7,724 bases of DNA from CAYLZN01 sp964387935 (GTDB lineage: Bacteria; Acidobacteriota; Vicinamibacteria; Vicinamibacterales; JAFNAJ01): assembly GCA_964387935.1 (NCBI GenBank), contig CAYLZN010000285.1, positions 1 through 7,724 on the forward strand. Reading direction: 5' to 3'. Below are positions 6,502 to 7,724 of this stretch, piece after piece. Both the position numbers and the translations under genes were made by a program. Position 1 is the stretch's first letter, and every line of letters starts with the position of its first letter. The notes under the pieces are model-generated. The model made no database searches and was not told the origin of the DNA. It saw nothing but the letters and a program-made list of their open reading frames with translations.

Positions 6502-6992
6502 GCGCAGGTCTGCTGCTCTACCGTCGTCGTGGGCGTCACCTCGAGGTGCTGATCGCCCACCCGGGCGGCCCGTTCTTCCGGCACCGCGACGACGGCTCCT
6601 GGTCCATTCCGAAGGGCGAGCCGAAGCAGTCCGAGGACCTTCTGGTCGCGGCACAGCGGGAGTTCCACGAGGAAACGGGGTTTGCGCCGCCCGGTCCCTT
6701 CGTGCCCTTGACCCCGGTCGTGCAGCAGGGCGGCAAGCGGGTCCACGCGTGGGCCACGGAGGCGGACTGGGACCCCGCCACGCTCGCCAGCAACACCTTC
6801 CGGATGGAGTGGCCGCCGCGCTCGGGGACGCGGCAGGAGTTCCCCGAGATCGACCGGGCCATCTGGTGCAGCCTCGAGGACGCGCGACGCAAGCTGAAGC
6901 CCGCGCAGGCGGCCTGGCTCGACGAACTGCAGGCGCTGGTGGGCAGACCGGCGGGCGGCGATCGGCGGGCGACCAGCGGCCTGACGGGCTGA
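6492..6992 (+). CDS. NUDIX hydrolase (COG4119-like)
   Basis: A 166-residue protein with a complete NUDIX box: G42-x5-E48-x7-R56-E57-F-x-E60-E61-x-G63-F. This is the Mg2+-binding catalytic helix-loop that cleaves nucleoside diphosphates linked to another group. The N-terminal LSAGLLLYRRRGRHLEVL (3-20), AHPGGPFF (22-29) and DDGSWSIPKGE (33-43) are typical of the predicted NTP pyrophosphohydrolase group COG4119. The substrate cannot be told from sequence; nucleotide or dinucleoside polyphosphates and damaged nucleotides are candidates. The open frame extends far upstream, but that part is an Arg-rich shadow of the membrane hydrolase gene. The GTG at 6492 (reading V-R-L-S-A-G) is chosen because relatives begin a few residues before the SAG(L/I)LLYR motif and because it gives a 10-bp overlap with the preceding gene, suggesting coupling. 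No clear Shine-Dalgarno precedes it. The last roughly 15 residues (Gly/Arg-rich) are probably disordered. Confidence 0.9.
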   Translation: MRLSAGLLLYRRRGRHLEVLIAHPGGPFFRHRDDGSWSIPKGEPKQSEDLLVAAQREFHEETGFAPPGPFVPLTPVVQQGGKRVHAWATEADWDPATLASNTFRMEWPPRSGTRQEFPEIDRAIWCSLEDARRKLKPAQAAWLDELQALVGRPAGGDRRATSGLTG

Positions 6993-6998
6993 ATCGTT

Positions 6999-7034
6999 GG
7001 TTCCGTCGCGAACCGTCACCTCACTGGAAGTGAG
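6999..7034 (+). terminator. Two small hairpins just after the NUDIX stop codon
   Basis: GGTTC (6999-7003) pairs with GAACC (7010-7014) around a 6-base loop. CTCACT (7020-7025) pairs with AGTGAG (7029-7034) around GGA. Both stems are perfect and start 6 bp after the stop. No run of T follows, so intrinsic termination is uncertain. They could instead protect the mRNA 3' end or be chance. Confidence 0.3.
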
Positions 7035-7066
7035 ACACGGAATGACCGGTTTCTTGAGGGTTTGCG

Positions 7067-7099
7067 CCGTGCTGGCCGCGCGCCGCCGGCCGCAGGCCG
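7067..7099. repeat. GC-rich intergenic element, copy B
   Basis: This copy matches the element at 329-361 in 29 of 33 positions, with an identical 16-base core at 7071-7086 (GCTGGCCGCGCGCCGC). Both copies lie between convergent genes. Its right end merges with the first unit of the 21-bp tandem repeat. Confidence 0.45.
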
Positions 7100-7150
7100 C
7101 AAGCCGATGGCCGCAGGCCGCAAGCCGATGGCCGCAGGCCGCAAGCCGAT
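7088..7150. repeat. Three perfect tandem copies of a 21-bp unit made of heptamers
   Basis: Copies lie at 7088-7108, 7109-7129 and 7130-7150 and are identical. Each unit is itself three related heptamers: GGCCGCA, GGCCGCA and AGCCGAT. Every unit contains GGCC-GCA-GGCC, which can fold into a 4-bp stem with a 3-base loop. The array stops 2 bp before the stop codon of the RluA-family gene on the other strand, without entering it. Perfect identity suggests recent slippage expansion or contraction. Confidence 0.95.
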
Positions 7151-7152
7151 TG

Positions 7153-7724
7153 TCAGATCAGGGTCAACTCCGTCCCTGAGGGCGGAATGCCGAGCCCGCA
7201 CCGCGTGAGCAGCGATGCAAGGTCGGCAGGAAGGGGCGCTTCGATCGCCAGGGTCCGGCCCGTGAAGGGATGGCGCAGGACCAGACGCCACGCGTGGAGG
7301 GCCTGCCTTCCGAACGCCCGCAGGCGCGCGTCGAGCGGTGCATCCGCGAGGGGCAAGCGGAAGGGCTCGCCATAAGTGGGATCACCCACGATCGGCAGTC
7401 CGCGCGACTGGAGGTGGGCGCGGATCTGGTGCATGCGCCCGGTGAACAGCCGGCACGCCACGAGCGTCAGCCCGCGTGCGGCCCCGCGGGAAAGACCAAG
7501 CCTGGTCGCCTCGGTCAGGGCCGCGGCCCCGTCCGGGCGCACGATCACGCGACGCCGGTCTGCGGGATCCCGCCCGAGCGGCTCTCGAATCCTGAGCGCA
7601 GGCGTCCGCATGCGCCCGTAGCAGAGCGCGAGGTATTCCTTGCGGCTGTCTGTGCCGGCGAGCGCGCGGGCGCACGCGGCGTGGGCCTCCCGGGACTTGG
7701 CCACCACCAGCGCACCGGAGGTGT
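7153..7724 (-). CDS. RluA-family pseudouridine synthase (N-terminus outside the window)
   Basis: The visible part is 189 residues on the minus strand, ending at the TGA 7155-7153 and continuing beyond the right edge. The first residues, TSGALVVAKSREAHA, are the second half of the family motif HRLDxxTSG. The catalytic Asp itself therefore lies just outside the window. The GTG at 7707 is an internal Val codon, not the start. Further signatures are RKEYLALCYG (near 7618-7644), GRMHQIRAHLQ (7408-7440) followed by LPIVGDPTYG, and the C-terminal ALHAWRLVLRHPFTG. These enzymes isomerise specific uridines to pseudouridine in rRNA or tRNA. The target cannot be assigned, because the region that separates RluA, RluC, RluD and TruC types, including any S4 domain, is missing here. 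It converges on the NUDIX gene and its last codons abut the tandem repeat. Confidence 0.93.
   Translation of the reverse strand, partial: TSGALVVAKSREAHAACARALAGTDSRKEYLALCYGRMRTPALRIREPLGRDPADRRRVIVRPDGAAALTEATRLGLSRGAARGLTLVACRLFTGRMHQIRAHLQSRGLPIVGDPTYGEPFRLPLADAPLDARLRAFGRQALHAWRLVLRHPFTGRTLAIEAPLPADLASLLTRCGLGIPPSGTELTLI

Larger units (their letters stand above)
6993..7152. other. 160-bp convergent intergenic region with hairpins and repeats
   Basis: This gap lies between the stop of the NUDIX gene and the stop of the RluA-family gene. It contains, in order, two small perfect hairpins (6999-7014 and 7020-7034), a less structured stretch (7035-7066), the GC-rich element shared with the other convergent gap (7067-7099) and a 21-bp tandem triplication (7088-7150). 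A forward open frame crosses it (6997-7179) but translates as PQAASRW repeats and looks like chance coding in a repeat, so no gene is called. Confidence 0.7.

Noticed and set aside
7088..7150. A CRISPR array
   Set aside because: Units are directly adjacent with no spacers, and the 21-bp unit is itself an internal heptamer repeat.
6997..7179. A small forward protein with repeated PQAASRW
   Set aside because: It is simply the translation of the 21-bp tandem repeat, with no ribosome site, and it runs into the RluA-family gene on the other strand.
7153..7707. A complete RluA-family gene starting at GTG 7707
   Set aside because: The upstream codons to the window edge read T-S-G-A-L, completing the conserved TSGxLVVAK motif, so the gene continues outside the window.

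Overview
The window is uniformly GC-rich (by eye about two-thirds G+C) and tightly packed with bacterial chromosomal genes. I see no phage, insertion-sequence, tRNA, rRNA or CRISPR signatures. An environmental Gram-negative is likely. The mix of AceK, a membrane-bound SpoIIE-type phosphatase, a YdjM/YbcI-type membrane hydrolase and GC-rich heptamer repeats between genes would fit Acidobacteriota (Vicinamibacteria-like) or a high-GC proteobacterium. That placement is a guess from gene content, not a measurement.

Left edge: the 3' end of a plus-strand gene for an Ala/Glu/Arg-rich coiled-coil protein (stop at 326). It converges on a three-gene minus-strand block read from right to left. The order is aceK (5368 to 3656, isocitrate dehydrogenase kinase/phosphatase), then lhgO (3659 to 2454, L-2-hydroxyglutarate oxidase), then a membrane-anchored HAMP-SpoIIE/PP2C serine/threonine phosphatase (2408 to 366). 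The aceK stop and lhgO start overlap as GTGA, so these two are very probably translationally coupled. The phosphatase follows after 45 bp. The first two proteins act around the isocitrate/2-oxoglutarate node: AceK sets isocitrate dehydrogenase activity, and LhgO returns the side-product L-2-hydroxyglutarate to 2-oxoglutarate.

Middle and right: a 62-bp divergent spacer (5369-5430) separates aceK from a plus-strand pair. This pair is a YdjM/YbcI-type membrane metal-dependent hydrolase (5431-6501) and a COG4119-like NUDIX hydrolase (GTG start at 6492, overlapping by 10 bp). The pair converges on an RluA-family pseudouridine synthase (stop at 7153) that runs off the right edge.

The non-coding DNA is the least ordinary part. 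Both convergent gaps (327-365 and 6993-7152) carry a near-identical GC-rich element matching at 29 of 33 positions, including 16 identical bases. In the second gap it runs into three perfect tandem copies of a 21-bp unit built from heptamers. None of the five complete genes has a convincing Shine-Dalgarno sequence. No clearly new multi-gene system is evident. The strongest leads are the aceK-lhgO coupling and the dispersed intergenic repeat.
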